Shown one piece after another: positions 18,073 through 28,632 of a stretch of 56,517 nt of DNA. The translations under genes and the position numbers were made by a program. This DNA is from Leptospira biflexa (GTDB lineage Bacteria; Spirochaetota; Leptospiria; Turneriellales; DYLW01), in assembly GCA_020721865.1 (NCBI GenBank), contig DYLW01000014.1, positions 1 through 56,517 on the forward strand, in the 5' to 3' direction. The notes beneath the pieces were generated by a model. It was not told the DNA's origin. It searched no databases and was given only the letters and a program-made list of their open reading frames with translations. Position 1 is the stretch's first letter, and each line of letters begins with the position of its first letter.

Positions 18073-19164
18073 ATGTCCAAGCTGTCCACTGATATCCTGA
18101 GGATTATATCCATAACATTTATTATAATCAATCACACTGGCTGGTGGTTTTTCAGCGAGATGGGGACATACAATGAAAGAGAATTATCCCATCTGGTTGC
18201 GTGGGTGAACCAGTTGGGGAAGCCATCGGTTTTATTTTTCATTTTTCTGAGTGGATATGCCTTTGGCCGGCACAGGCTGAACCAGAATTTTGATACCGGG
18301 CGGTTCTATCTCCATCGGTTTTTGCGGATCTGGGTGCCATATTTCCTGATTTCCGTCATTTACTGGCTGGATAATGGTACAAGCGGGGAAAATTTCTGGA
18401 GGGGGATTTTGATTGGCAGTCATAAATATCATTTATATTTTATTCCCCTGATCAGTTTCCTATATCTCCTATTCCCATTATTGAGAAAAATCCCTTTTTC
18501 CTGGAAATATCTATCCCTGTTTTTTGGGATTATGGTTGCCATCCATTTTTTCGCATCGGATTACCAGGATTATCCCATTTTTCTGGGCTGGCAGACAGAC
18601 TTTACCGATCATCTTTTTGCCAGCAAATACTATAATGTGGAACCCTATGAAATGATCTTTTTTTCTTTGTTTTTTTTCCAACTGGGTTTATGGTCTGCAA
18701 GGGAAGGGAAAATGCCGGGGACAGATTTTTTCCAGCGGTCCATATCTTTTATGAACAAAACTCTTTTCTGGATAATTGTCATGTGTATTTTTTTTGGGTG
18801 GACCTTGCTGGATTATTATTTAAGGGTCAGGGTGGGAATGCCCTCTGACCCGGCTGGCAGAATCTGGCGTATCCCGGTTGTATTCTATGCCATATCTGTG
18901 ATATTTTTTATGCAGAATATGCTAACCAGAATCCAGTCCGATTTTATTGGTCAGTTATCCCGTGCCTCTTTTCTGGTGTATCTGATTCATCCTCTCATTC
19001 TGGATTATTTTCGTTTATGGAATGTTCCTTTTCTCTTTTTTAGCGTGATTGCCGTTTCCTGGGCACTGGGATATTTGGGGACCGTTCTGTCCGCACAATC
19101 CCGGTTTTTGGGCATTTTATTGGGAGATGGGGATAAAGTTCTCAGAAATTTTCTGGTGAAATAA
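18073..19164 (+). CDS. Acyltransferase family 3 (OafA/NolL-like) membrane protein
   Basis: STDILRIISITFIIINHTGWW; FFIFLSGYAFGRHRL; FYLHRFLRIWVPYFLIS. Confidence 0.85.
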   Translation: MSKLSTDILRIISITFIIINHTGWWFFSEMGTYNERELSHLVAWVNQLGKPSVLFFIFLSGYAFGRHRLNQNFDTGRFYLHRFLRIWVPYFLISVIYWLDNGTSGENFWRGILIGSHKYHLYFIPLISFLYLLFPLLRKIPFSWKYLSLFFGIMVAIHFFASDYQDYPIFLGWQTDFTDHLFASKYYNVEPYEMIFFSLFFFQLGLWSAREGKMPGTDFFQRSISFMNKTLFWIIVMCIFFGWTLLDYYLRVRVGMPSDPAGRIWRIPVVFYAISVIFFMQNMLTRIQSDFIGQLSRASFLVYLIHPLILDYFRLWNVPFLFFSVIAVSWALGYLGTVLSAQSRFLGILLGDGDKVLRNFLVK

Positions 19165-19165
19165 A

Positions 19166-19885
19166 ATGCTGGACATTAACACTAAATTCACCAATCTGTA
19201 CGCAATGAACCGTTATGTTATGGTCTTTCTTATTGCCGGATTGTTTTCCGTCCAATTCGCGGAAGGAGTTTACGGCGATGAAGAATGGAAAAAAGAATAT
19301 TTCCAAGCCTATAAATATGATTATTATCGCTCCAAATCTCCGCTTTTCCGTTTTGCGGTGAGTGCCGGGGGTGCCATGAAATCTGGGTACAAGGAAGTGG
19401 ACGAATATTCCACTATGAATATGTCTGCACTCACAGATTTCTACTATTGCTGGAGTAAACATTATGGTGGCTTCCAGTCTTCCTGTTATGTGCGGATTCC
19501 GTATATTTTTTATGGCTTTGGGGTGAATAAAGATAAAGACGAAAATTATAAACTGGAAGTATGGGGTTTGGACCCCGGTTTACGTCTGGGCTATGGTTTT
19601 TTTGCTGGTTCTTATTATCTGGAGCCATACATGCTGCTTTCTGTGGGGTATTCCAGATCAGAATTGGTTATCCACGACCAATCCGGTATGCATTCCGGGA
19701 AAATGAATAAATTCGGAGGTGCAGTGGGCATTGGTCTGGAATTTCTGTTTACCAACCATACCGGGGTTTTTGTGGAATCCTATGGTCGTACAGCGAAATT
19801 GGTGAATGAGGATGTGGCTGAACAGCTTTCTGGTTATTCCGCTATTTATATGGGGATGGTTTTCAGAAGTGGAGATTTTGAATAA
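19166..19885 (+). CDS. Outer-membrane beta-barrel-like protein
   Basis: Signal peptide; alternating aromatic strands; LGLRLGYGFFAGSYYLEPYMLLSVGYSRSE-type pattern. Confidence 0.55.
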   Translation: MLDINTKFTNLYAMNRYVMVFLIAGLFSVQFAEGVYGDEEWKKEYFQAYKYDYYRSKSPLFRFAVSAGGAMKSGYKEVDEYSTMNMSALTDFYYCWSKHYGGFQSSCYVRIPYIFYGFGVNKDKDENYKLEVWGLDPGLRLGYGFFAGSYYLEPYMLLSVGYSRSELVIHDQSGMHSGKMNKFGGAVGIGLEFLFTNHTGVFVESYGRTAKLVNEDVAEQLSGYSAIYMGMVFRSGDFE

Positions 19886-19898
19886 TAAAGGTTGAACA

Positions 19899-20293
19899 AT
19901 GAAATGGAAAGAGGAATACTCGGTTAAAGTACCCAGTCTGGATGCCCAGCATCAGCGGTTGTTTGTGCTTTTTAATGACCTTAAAAATGAAAATTCCGAC
20001 GGCAATGATGCAAGAGTGAATTCCGTTATAAAGGAATTACTGGATTATACCCTCAAGCATTTCACTTACGAAGAACATTTATTAAAAGGACATGGTTATT
20101 CCGGTTTGGAGGACCACCGGAAGTCCATGACAAACTGACCGGTTCGGTTATGGAATATAAGCGGAAAATGGATAAAAAAGGAAAAATTGATGTGGAAGCC
20201 ATGCTGGATTTCTTATATGACTGGCTCGTCAACCACATTTTAAAAACAGATATGATGTATTCTGATTTTTTGAAAAACAGGAAGGTACCCTAA
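19899..20293 (+). pseudogene. Bacteriohemerythrin, interrupted by a single-base frameshift near 20124-20126
   Basis: MKWKEEYSVKVPSLDAQHQRLFVLFNDL...HFTYEEHLL...HRKS then HDKLTGSVMEYKRKMDKKGKIDVEAMLDFLYDWLVNHILKTDMMYSDFL in another frame. Confidence 0.85.
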
Positions 20294-20631
20294 TGGAGAT
20301 ATCGCTGGATTTATTAACAAACAATCTGTGGATGATCATGGTCATGGCTTTTATCCTGGATGTGGCATTAGATGCCATTTTCCAGATAGCTTTTATTGAT
20401 GAGCTGTTGCAGAGCACCCTCACTAAAGGGATTAAGAATATTATTGTGATTGGATTATCGTTTCTGCTGGTGGTGAAAATGCCGGAGTTGAAGATATTCA
20501 CCGGGATGAAGGTTCAGCTTCCGCAGTTTCTCCACATCCTGTTAAGTGCGTTCATCCTTGCCCGGTTTGCAAATTTATTCCATGATTTGTTTTCCTTCCT
20601 GAAAAGAAGATCTTCCGGTGGCGGGATGTAA
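20293..20631 (+). CDS. Small membrane protein, translationally coupled to the hemerythrin
   Basis: TAATG overlap at 20291-20295; several hydrophobic helices. Confidence 0.6.
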   Translation: MEISLDLLTNNLWMIMVMAFILDVALDAIFQIAFIDELLQSTLTKGIKNIIVIGLSFLLVVKMPELKIFTGMKVQLPQFLHILLSAFILARFANLFHDLFSFLKRRSSGGGM

Positions 20632-20722
20632 TTCTTAATCAAGAAACGCTTGCTTTGCAACATTCCATTTCAAGATTGGTACAAAATGCCGGTAGAATAG
20701 CGGCACCGAAAAGGAGCAGGAA

Positions 20723-22504
20723 ATGAGTGTTGATTCCAGTAATTTTTATGAAGATAATTTGGATATAAAATTTCATATTGATTCTGTCATTGATTGGGAT
20801 AAGATAGTCCCTTTAAAAGAGCAGGATTTTAAGGATTATAAAATATACCAAGAAACCGGGGATGAAACCTATGCGTTCTCATTTGGAAACGTGGCCGATG
20901 GGGTGGAAATGTATAAATCCATTCTCGAAGGATTGGGGCAGATATCCGCGAAAGAATTAAAAGAAAATGCCCGCCCCATTGACGAGCAGGGTTTTCAGTT
21001 TAAAGCCGGAAAAGTCATCTTTCCGGAACCCATGAAAAAAAATGTTTCTGTACTCATTGAAAATGGTTACATGGGGCTTTTATCCCCCCGGAAATATGGC
21101 GGGATGCAGGTTCCCAATACCGTCAATGTAATGGCCATAGAGCTGGTATCCACTGGCGATGTGGGATGCGGTACTCTGGTGTTCTGCCAGGATCTGGCGG
21201 ATATCATCGCCCGGTTTTCCACCAGCGAAGAACAAAAGGCAAAATGGATCACAAAGATTGCCTCCGGAGAAATGGGAGCGGCTATGCTTCTGACAGAACC
21301 CAATTTTGGATCCGATTTGCAGAATGCCCAGACCAAAGCGGAATTCAAGGACGGGCAGTGGCGTATAACCGGCACAAAAATGTGGATTACCCACGGTGCC
21401 CCCCACACAGAAGCAGGAACTGTCTATTTAACCGTGGCCAGAACAGTGAAAAAATCAGATGGGACTTTGAAAACCGGAGGCGGTGGATTATCTCTTTTAA
21501 TTGCCCATTCCAATGACGCAGAGATTGTCTCTCTGGAGCATAAATTGGGCATCCACTCATCGCCCACCGTAATGCTTTCTCTGGATAATACTCCGGGAGA
21601 ACTGGTGGGGGAAGAAGGGAAAGGCCTGACGGAATACACCATGGCACTGATGAATGCTGCCCGCCTCACCGTTGCTGCCCAGTCTGTGGGTGCTTCTGAA
21701 ATTGCCCTCCGGGAAGCGAAAAAATACGCCAATGAGCGGGTTCAGTTTGGCGTTCTGATCAAAGAAATACCGGCTGTTGCCCAGATGTTGCGGGAAATGG
21801 AAATATCCGTACAAGCATCCCGTGCCCTCACATACCACACCGCTTGGGTAGTGGATATATACGAAGGTCTGGAACAGAAATTCCGTAACGAAGGTGTGGA
21901 TCCCAAAGAATGGAAAAAAGATGAGGAATATAACAAATATGCCAAACTGATGAAAATCCTGACCCCCTTTGCGAAATATTATGCAGCAGAAGAAGCCAAT
22001 ACCAACGCTTATAAAGCGATCCAGGTTCATGGCGGGGTGGGCTTTTCCGAAGAGTATGATGTGGCCAGGATTTACCGGGATGCACGGATTTTATCCATTT
22101 ATGAGGGAACATCCCAGCTTCAGGTGGTTGCTGCCATTGGAGGGGTCTCGGAAGGCTATTCCAAAGAAAACAGTATTTTTCTGACCTATCAGAAAAGCCT
22201 CCGGGAAAGAGTTAAAACTCCGGATGCGTTGAAAGAACACTTTGGCCGATTGGTGGAATCCGAGAAAATGATCCTGGGAATAATTGAGACATTCAAAGCT
22301 GCCTCTAAGGAATTCAAAGGAGCATACCAGGGTGAGCTGGTATGGGCTGCTGCGATGGTATTTATATCTCATCTGTTTTTGGATATGGCTTCCCGTTCAG
22401 AAACCAAGATAGATTTTGCCAAAGATTTTATTAATGAGACCCAGGTTAAAGTACGCATGATCACCGATAAAATTGCCTTGCAGTCCAGAGATAGAGCGTT
22501 TTAA
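20723..22504 (+). CDS. Acyl-CoA dehydrogenase
   Basis: MLLTEPNFGSDLQNAQTKA; ITGTKMWITHGAPH; NERVQFGVLIKEIPAVAQML; IQVHGGVGFSEEYDVARIYRDARILSIYEGTSQLQ. Confidence 0.95.
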   Translation: MSVDSSNFYEDNLDIKFHIDSVIDWDKIVPLKEQDFKDYKIYQETGDETYAFSFGNVADGVEMYKSILEGLGQISAKELKENARPIDEQGFQFKAGKVIFPEPMKKNVSVLIENGYMGLLSPRKYGGMQVPNTVNVMAIELVSTGDVGCGTLVFCQDLADIIARFSTSEEQKAKWITKIASGEMGAAMLLTEPNFGSDLQNAQTKAEFKDGQWRITGTKMWITHGAPHTEAGTVYLTVARTVKKSDGTLKTGGGGLSLLIAHSNDAEIVSLEHKLGIHSSPTVMLSLDNTPGELVGEEGKGLTEYTMALMNAARLTVAAQSVGASEIALREAKKYANERVQFGVLIKEIPAVAQMLREMEISVQASRALTYHTAWVVDIYEGLEQKFRNEGVDPKEWKKDEEYNKYAKLMKILTPFAKYYAAEEANTNAYKAIQVHGGVGFSEEYDVARIYRDARILSIYEGTSQLQVVAAIGGVSEGYSKENSIFLTYQKSLRERVKTPDALKEHFGRLVESEKMILGIIETFKAASKEFKGAYQGELVWAAAMVFISHLFLDMASRSETKIDFAKDFINETQVKVRMITDKIALQSRDRAF

Positions 22505-22516
22505 TCGCTTTATCCT

Positions 22517-24544
22517 ATGATTGTTGACGCCCTTGTTGAAAAAACCGCCGGTGGGCTTATTTCTTATCTGGTTTCGGATAAGCATAAAAATAAAATCCGC
22601 CGGTTTCAACGGGTGGAGGTGGATGCCAGAGGGGAAAAACGGACCGGGCTTGTTGTTAATTTAATTTCCAAAAAAGAATACACTCTGGATTTTTCCAAGC
22701 TGGGGGTTATCCACAAAATCCTGGATGAAGAGGCCGTTTTTACACCGGAGCAGATGGCTCTTGCGGAAAAACTGTCCCGGTTTTATTTCCGGGATGTTTC
22801 CGAATTCGTTTTTCTGATGCTTCCGGGCGGGAGAAGAAATTTTCCGGAAGAACCCATCGGCCAGATTCCCGAACCGGATGATTTACCTCTTTTGGATTTT
22901 CAAAAACAAATACTCAAAGAAATAGACCGCAATTCCTCCGGCGATGCGTTCAGTGGCCACTTGATTCATGGGATTACCGGTTCCGGGAAAACCAGAATAT
23001 ACCGGGAACTGATCCGGGATGCACTCAATGCGGGCAATGGAGTGATCATTCTGTTGCCGGAAATTGCTCTTGCCTCTTCGATTGGGGGGATTATCCAGAA
23101 ATATTTTCCCACAGAAGGCGTCATTTATCATTCCGGCATTCCCCGTGGGAAAAAACTGGAGGCTTATAAAAAAATTCTGAAGGGGGAATTACGGCTGGTT
23201 GCGGGAACCCGGTCCTCTGTCTTTTTACCGGTAAAAAATTTATCCATGATAATCATAGATGAAGATCAGGATTCCTCCTATAAAGAATCCCGTTCCCCAT
23301 ACTACCACGCAAGGGTTGTGGCACAACTACGTCTGGAAAATATTTCCCGCACCACGGGTAACAAAACCAAGCTTGTTCTGGGCTCCGCCACTCCTTCCGT
23401 GGAGAGTTATTATGCCGCCCGTATCCGAAAAAAGTTACATTATTACCGCATTGAGCAAAGGGCAACGGATATGCCGCTACCGGAAGTGACCATCTATGAG
23501 AGACAGCCAGATAATTATGAAATGGTCAGCTTAAAATTAAAAGATGCCATTGGCCGGCATTTGGCACAGGGAAATTCTATACTTCTTCTGATCAATCGCA
23601 GAGGGCATTCCCGAGTTGCCCGATGTGTGGATTGTCGTGAAACAGAAAAATGTCCCCATTGTTCTGTTTCTCTTTTTTTCCATAAAGATGGGACATTGAA
23701 ATGTCATTTGTGCGGATACCAGAAAGTTTTTACCGGGCGGTGCCCATACTGCGGTGGTGGCCAGAATCTGCAGGGGGCGGGAACCCAGAAAATAGAAGAT
23801 TATCTGGAAGAAAATTTTCCGGGAATTTCCTACGCCCGGCTGGATCACGATACATCCCGGGAAAGAGGATATTCTCAGGATGTGCTGGAGGCCGTGCGGA
23901 CGGGAAAGGTACGCATTCTGATTGGAACCCAGATGATCACCAAGGGGTTTGATCTGGAAAAGGTGACTCTCATGGGGGTTGTGGATGCGGATATCGGGTT
24001 GAATCTGCCGGATTATCGTTCCTCGGAAAGGGTGTTCCAGATGCTGGTGCAGGCCTTTGGCCGATCCGGAAGGCACAGAAAAGGGGAGGTCTTTGTGCAG
24101 ACCAGTTGGAAAGACCACCCGGTGATCCAGTATGCTGCCGCACAGGACTATGATACGTTTGCAGAAACAGAATTGTATTTACGAAAAGCGGCCATGTATC
24201 CTCCTTTCACCCATCTGATCCGGATTCTGGGGAGACACACCCATGAAGCAGAATTACAAATGTTTATGGAGAAATTAAGGATGATCATTTCCGGGTTTGA
24301 AAACAGTCTGGAATTATTTGCTCCAGAAAAAAAGGAAGAGGACTTTTGGGAAGTTATGGGTCCGGTGCCCGCACCTCTGGAAAAAATAAATAATGAATAC
24401 CGATGGCATATCATCATAAAGGATGAAAATCTCCGATGGGCACGGGAAAACCTGATGCGGGTGAAAAGCCAGGCGGAAAAGTCCCGGAGTTTATACCCCG
24501 GTCTTTTTATGGAAATAGATATTGATCCCATGGATACCTTATAA
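22517..24544 (+). CDS. priA: Primosomal protein N' (PriA helicase)
   Basis: HGITGSGKTRIYRELI; IIIDEDQDSSYK; Zn Cys motifs CVDCRETEKCPHC...CHLCGY...CPYCGGG. Confidence 0.95.
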   Translation: MIVDALVEKTAGGLISYLVSDKHKNKIRRFQRVEVDARGEKRTGLVVNLISKKEYTLDFSKLGVIHKILDEEAVFTPEQMALAEKLSRFYFRDVSEFVFLMLPGGRRNFPEEPIGQIPEPDDLPLLDFQKQILKEIDRNSSGDAFSGHLIHGITGSGKTRIYRELIRDALNAGNGVIILLPEIALASSIGGIIQKYFPTEGVIYHSGIPRGKKLEAYKKILKGELRLVAGTRSSVFLPVKNLSMIIIDEDQDSSYKESRSPYYHARVVAQLRLENISRTTGNKTKLVLGSATPSVESYYAARIRKKLHYYRIEQRATDMPLPEVTIYERQPDNYEMVSLKLKDAIGRHLAQGNSILLLINRRGHSRVARCVDCRETEKCPHCSVSLFFHKDGTLKCHLCGYQKVFTGRCPYCGGGQNLQGAGTQKIEDYLEENFPGISYARLDHDTSRERGYSQDVLEAVRTGKVRILIGTQMITKGFDLEKVTLMGVVDADIGLNLPDYRSSERVFQMLVQAFGRSGRHRKGEVFVQTSWKDHPVIQYAAAQDYDTFAETELYLRKAAMYPPFTHLIRILGRHTHEAELQMFMEKLRMIISGFENSLELFAPEKKEEDFWEVMGPVPAPLEKINNEYRWHIIIKDENLRWARENLMRVKSQAEKSRSLYPGLFMEIDIDPMDTL

Positions 24545-24559
24545 AAAACGGCTCATTCC

Positions 24560-26164
24560 ATGGCAGGACAACTAAAAAAAATTGAAACCCAGCTTCTGAT
24601 CATAGGGGGCGGGGCCACCGGTGCAGGAATCTTCCGGGATGCTGCAAAAAGGGGAATATCCACTGTGCTGGTGGAGAAAAAGGATTATGCCACCGGAACA
24701 TCCGGAAGAAACCACGGGCTTTTACACTCCGGAGCACGTTATGCCGTCAAAGATCCGGTTTCCGCTGAAGAATGTATCACAGAAAATACCATACTGAAAA
24801 AAATCGCCTCTTCCGTTGTGGAAGATACCGGAGGATATTTCATCGCCCTGGATGACTCTGATCTGGAGTATTCCGAGCTTTTGATTCCGGCGTTGGGGAA
24901 AAGCGGTATTCCTCATGAAGAAGTGACTCTGGAATCCGGCCTGAAACAAGAACCCCATCTCCATCCGGAGGTAAAAAGAATCATCCGGGTGCCAGATGGC
25001 AGCGTGGATCCTTTTCGTCTGGCCATAATGAATATCAAAGACGGAGAAGCCCATGGCCAGACGGCCATGAATTATACAGAAGTGGTGGATTCCCGGATTC
25101 ATGAGGGAGTCATTGAATGGGTTAAAGTAAAAAATCATTTTGATAACGAAGAAATTCTCATCTATCCGGAATTTGTGGTGAATGCGTCTGGCCCCTGGGC
25201 GGATGTGACCGCAGGGCGGCTGCACGCTACCATGAAAATGAAACCTAGCATGGGGGTGATGGTCATTCTGGATCATAGAGTGGTGAATCACGTCATTAAC
25301 CGGATGCGTATGCCGGCGGACGGGGATATCATTGTACCCGGGGATACGGTGTCCATTATTGGGACAACCTCCCGTCCAGTGGAATACCATGAACTGGATC
25401 ACTTGAAAGCCACCCCGGAGGAGATTTACCGGATGATCCAGGATGCGGAAAAACTGGTTCCCCGGTTTGCTTCTTCCCGTATGCTACGGCATTATTCCGG
25501 AGCTCGTCCTCTGCCCGATGTGGGCAAAAGCGGGAGAGAGGTTTCCAGAAATTTTCTGATAAAAGACCACGGACAGGAAAACGAACCCCGGAATCTGTTC
25601 AGTATAACCGGTGGAAAACTCATGACCTATCGCCAGATGGCGGAAAAAATGACGAATATTATTGCGATGCGTCTGGGGAATTCCAATATCTGCCGGACCG
25701 CCACCGATGAGCTTCCACCCGTAAAGAAAAGCAAGATAAAAATTCCGGAAATCCTGAAAAATAATTATGGAATCCAGCAGGGTTACCAGAGGCAGGGAGA
25801 TCCTTTTCTGGAAAAAATTCATGGAAAACAAGAGACATTCCTGGTCTGTGAATGTGAAATGATCACCAATGCGGAGATTGAATATGTCGTGGAGACAAAC
25901 AAAGTAAAGAGGTTGACGGATATTCGGAGACGCACCCGGCTGGGGATGGGACCCTGCCAGGGAACCCTCTGTTCCGTCCGGACGATGGAAATTGCCGGAA
26001 TTAAAGAAAGACCTTTGGCGGAAAAAGAAACCATGCTACGGGAGTTTACACAGGAAAGATGGAGAGGCGTAAGAAATGTCCTCTGGGGGGATACCCTCAG
26101 AAATGAGGAATTTGCCATGTGGCTTTATTCCGGAATCTTTGGATGGAAGGCAAATGAAGTATGA
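24560..26164 (+). CDS. glpA: Anaerobic glycerol-3-phosphate dehydrogenase subunit A
   Basis: LLIIGGGATGAGIFRDAAKRG; C-terminal CECEM...RRRTRLGMGPCQGTLC [2Fe-2S]-type motif. Confidence 0.94.
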   Translation: MAGQLKKIETQLLIIGGGATGAGIFRDAAKRGISTVLVEKKDYATGTSGRNHGLLHSGARYAVKDPVSAEECITENTILKKIASSVVEDTGGYFIALDDSDLEYSELLIPALGKSGIPHEEVTLESGLKQEPHLHPEVKRIIRVPDGSVDPFRLAIMNIKDGEAHGQTAMNYTEVVDSRIHEGVIEWVKVKNHFDNEEILIYPEFVVNASGPWADVTAGRLHATMKMKPSMGVMVILDHRVVNHVINRMRMPADGDIIVPGDTVSIIGTTSRPVEYHELDHLKATPEEIYRMIQDAEKLVPRFASSRMLRHYSGARPLPDVGKSGREVSRNFLIKDHGQENEPRNLFSITGGKLMTYRQMAEKMTNIIAMRLGNSNICRTATDELPPVKKSKIKIPEILKNNYGIQQGYQRQGDPFLEKIHGKQETFLVCECEMITNAEIEYVVETNKVKRLTDIRRRTRLGMGPCQGTLCSVRTMEIAGIKERPLAEKETMLREFTQERWRGVRNVLWGDTLRNEEFAMWLYSGIFGWKANEV

Positions 26165-27368
26165 TGCTGTAATCATTGGGGGTGGGCTGGCCGGTTTGAA
26201 CCTGGGAATATTACTCCAGATGTCCGGTAAAAAGACAGCCATCTTCTCCAAAGGAGCATCCGGCTTGGGATTTTCATCTGGAAATATTGATCTTTATGGT
26301 GGGCCGGACTGGAGAAGTGGTGTAGAGACAATAACGAAAGAAGAGCACCCATATTATAAGATAAAATTGGATGTCATTGAAAAGGCTGCAAAAAAATTCA
26401 AGCAAATTTATGGCGATGAATTATTATTCAATAATGGGAATTATTTTACAGTGAATCCTTTTGGCGGTGTAAATGAAGAAAGTGAAATCATCCAGCGTTC
26501 CATGGCCGTGGAGAAAAAAAAATATTCCGGTGCGGCACTGCTCCGGTTTCCCGGTTACGGGGATTTCCCCTATCATTTCTGTAAGGAAGGGATGGAAAAA
26601 AGCGAGAGATTGGGGAATATCCAGATTTATATTTCCCGGGTGGAAATCCCCTGGAGATATTTTTTGACCCGCTCCCGTAATTTATCCGATTATCTGACCC
26701 AGCCATCGGTCTGGGAAGAAATTCTGAAAGAAATATCCCAAATATCCCCATCCTATGATCTTATCTTTGCCCCGGCATTTTTACCGGCGGATTCCCGGTA
26801 TTCTGAATTCCGGGCACAAATGGAAAAAGCATCCGCAGGCAGATTCCGGGAAATTCCGGGAAGCCCTCCATCGGTTGCGGGGGAGAGAATGTCCCATGTT
26901 CTCCGCCAGAGATACTTGGAAAACGGAGGAACGCTGGAGAAAAACGCCCCGGTGGTGGGGGGGGATTGGGAGGGAAAAAGACTCCGGGCACTGCATGTAA
27001 AAAATTATCTTTATCCCGTGGAAGCGGAGTTTTTTGCCCTGACAACGGGCACCTTTTTTACGGGTGGATTGGTTTCCCGTATTCACGAAGTGGTCGAGCC
27101 CATCTTCAATCTGGATGTGGATTATATTCCGGATACGGAAAAATGGACACAGGAAAGATTCCATGATTTTGGAGGCCATGCGTTTATGGGATTTGGGGTA
27201 AAAACGGATTCCACTTTCCGGGCTTTAAAAGATGGAGAGCCCGTGGAAAATTTATACGTGGCAGGGGCAATTTTATCCGGATTTCATCCATTGAAGGAAA
27301 AAAACGCCGGGGGGGTGTCCATCGCCAGCTCTTATTATGTTCATGAAAAAATAAAACAACGCCTATGA
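26154..27368 (+). CDS. glpB: Anaerobic glycerol-3-phosphate dehydrogenase subunit B
   Basis: MKYDAVIIGGGLAGLNLGILLQMSGKKTAIFSKG; start at ATG 26154; overlaps glpA. Confidence 0.9.
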   Translation: MKYDAVIIGGGLAGLNLGILLQMSGKKTAIFSKGASGLGFSSGNIDLYGGPDWRSGVETITKEEHPYYKIKLDVIEKAAKKFKQIYGDELLFNNGNYFTVNPFGGVNEESEIIQRSMAVEKKKYSGAALLRFPGYGDFPYHFCKEGMEKSERLGNIQIYISRVEIPWRYFLTRSRNLSDYLTQPSVWEEILKEISQISPSYDLIFAPAFLPADSRYSEFRAQMEKASAGRFREIPGSPPSVAGERMSHVLRQRYLENGGTLEKNAPVVGGDWEGKRLRALHVKNYLYPVEAEFFALTTGTFFTGGLVSRIHEVVEPIFNLDVDYIPDTEKWTQERFHDFGGHAFMGFGVKTDSTFRALKDGEPVENLYVAGAILSGFHPLKEKNAGGVSIASSYYVHEKIKQRL

Positions 27369-28594
27369 AATTAACAGAATTAATAGAAAATCCCCAGGTT
27401 AGTTTTGATTATTGCATCAAATGTACCATCTGCAATACCGTTTGTCCGGTGTCCTCCGTGTTTCCCTATTTCCCCGGGCCCAAATATCTGGGGCCGGACA
27501 GCGAACGATACCGCCTGCAAAACCGCTTTCCGGTGGAAGATGTTTCTGCATTCTGTATGAACTGCAAGCGTTGCGAGGAAATTTGTCCTTCCGATGTGCA
27601 GATCACCCATTTCATTGAGGAAGATAAATTTCGGCAGAAAAAAACATTTCGCAAAAAACTCCGTAGTTTGTTTTTTATCTATATTGATCTTGTGGGAAAA
27701 CTGGCTTCCTCCGTTTCCATTCTGACGAATATTGTTCTCAAGCTGGGCATTGTTCGGCTGGTCATGGAATGGTTTCTGGCCATTGAAAAAAAAAGACGTC
27801 TTCCGGAATATAATTCCGGCACCTTTCTCTCATATTTCCAAAAAAACTATCGACCGCCGGAAAAGCCTGCGATGACGGTCCATTTTTTTCATGGTTGTAA
27901 TATCAATTATAACCAGAAGTCGCTGGGGGTGGATTTTCTGAAATTCTGCCATCGTCATAATATTGAGGTAAAAATTCCTCCGCAGAAATGCTGTGGTATA
28001 CCCATCGCCAGTGCCGGTGACGCAGAGGCTTACCGGAAAAGAGTCGATTACCATTTCCCCATATTTTGGGACATCCTCCGGAAGGGAGACATCATCACCG
28101 GAGTTTCTTCCAGTTGTATCATGGCCATCAACACAGATTATCTGCGTCATATTCCTCTGGACGAGGAAAACAAAGAGCGATACCATAAAGGAATTGTCTA
28201 TTTTAATGATTTACTGGAAATAATGGAAAAAAATGGAATTCCACTTAAAATAGAAAAAAAATATAAACGGCTCATCTATCATGTTCCCTGCCATGTGAAG
28301 TATTCCACCCAGCAGGCAAAAACCATCGCCCTTTTGCGGCGTTTAACGGATAATCTGGTTATACTCGATGAGTATTGCTGTGGAATTGCGGGAAGCTATG
28401 GGATGAAAAAAGAGAATTATATCATATCTCAGAATATTGGCAGTCAACTTTTTCAGCAGATCAATTCTCATCTGGCAGAAGGGGATGGTCTCCTGGTTTC
28501 CGATTGTGAAACTTGCCGGATGCAGATTGCGGAAAACACAAAAAAGAAAATATACCATCCTCTGGAATTGATAGAAAATAAGATTCCGGAATAA
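27365..28594 (+). CDS. glpC: Anaerobic glycerol-3-phosphate dehydrogenase subunit C (Fe-S/CCG domain)
   Basis: CIKCTICNTVCPV, CMNCKRCEEICPSDV; CCGIPIASAGD, CCGIAGSYGMKKEN. Confidence 0.93.
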   Translation: MKLTELIENPQVSFDYCIKCTICNTVCPVSSVFPYFPGPKYLGPDSERYRLQNRFPVEDVSAFCMNCKRCEEICPSDVQITHFIEEDKFRQKKTFRKKLRSLFFIYIDLVGKLASSVSILTNIVLKLGIVRLVMEWFLAIEKKRRLPEYNSGTFLSYFQKNYRPPEKPAMTVHFFHGCNINYNQKSLGVDFLKFCHRHNIEVKIPPQKCCGIPIASAGDAEAYRKRVDYHFPIFWDILRKGDIITGVSSSCIMAINTDYLRHIPLDEENKERYHKGIVYFNDLLEIMEKNGIPLKIEKKYKRLIYHVPCHVKYSTQQAKTIALLRRLTDNLVILDEYCCGIAGSYGMKKENYIISQNIGSQLFQQINSHLAEGDGLLVSDCETCRMQIAENTKKKIYHPLELIENKIPE

Positions 28595-28632
28595 ATACTT
28601 CAGCCGGCAGTTTCCCGGTTCGATAAGAGAAT

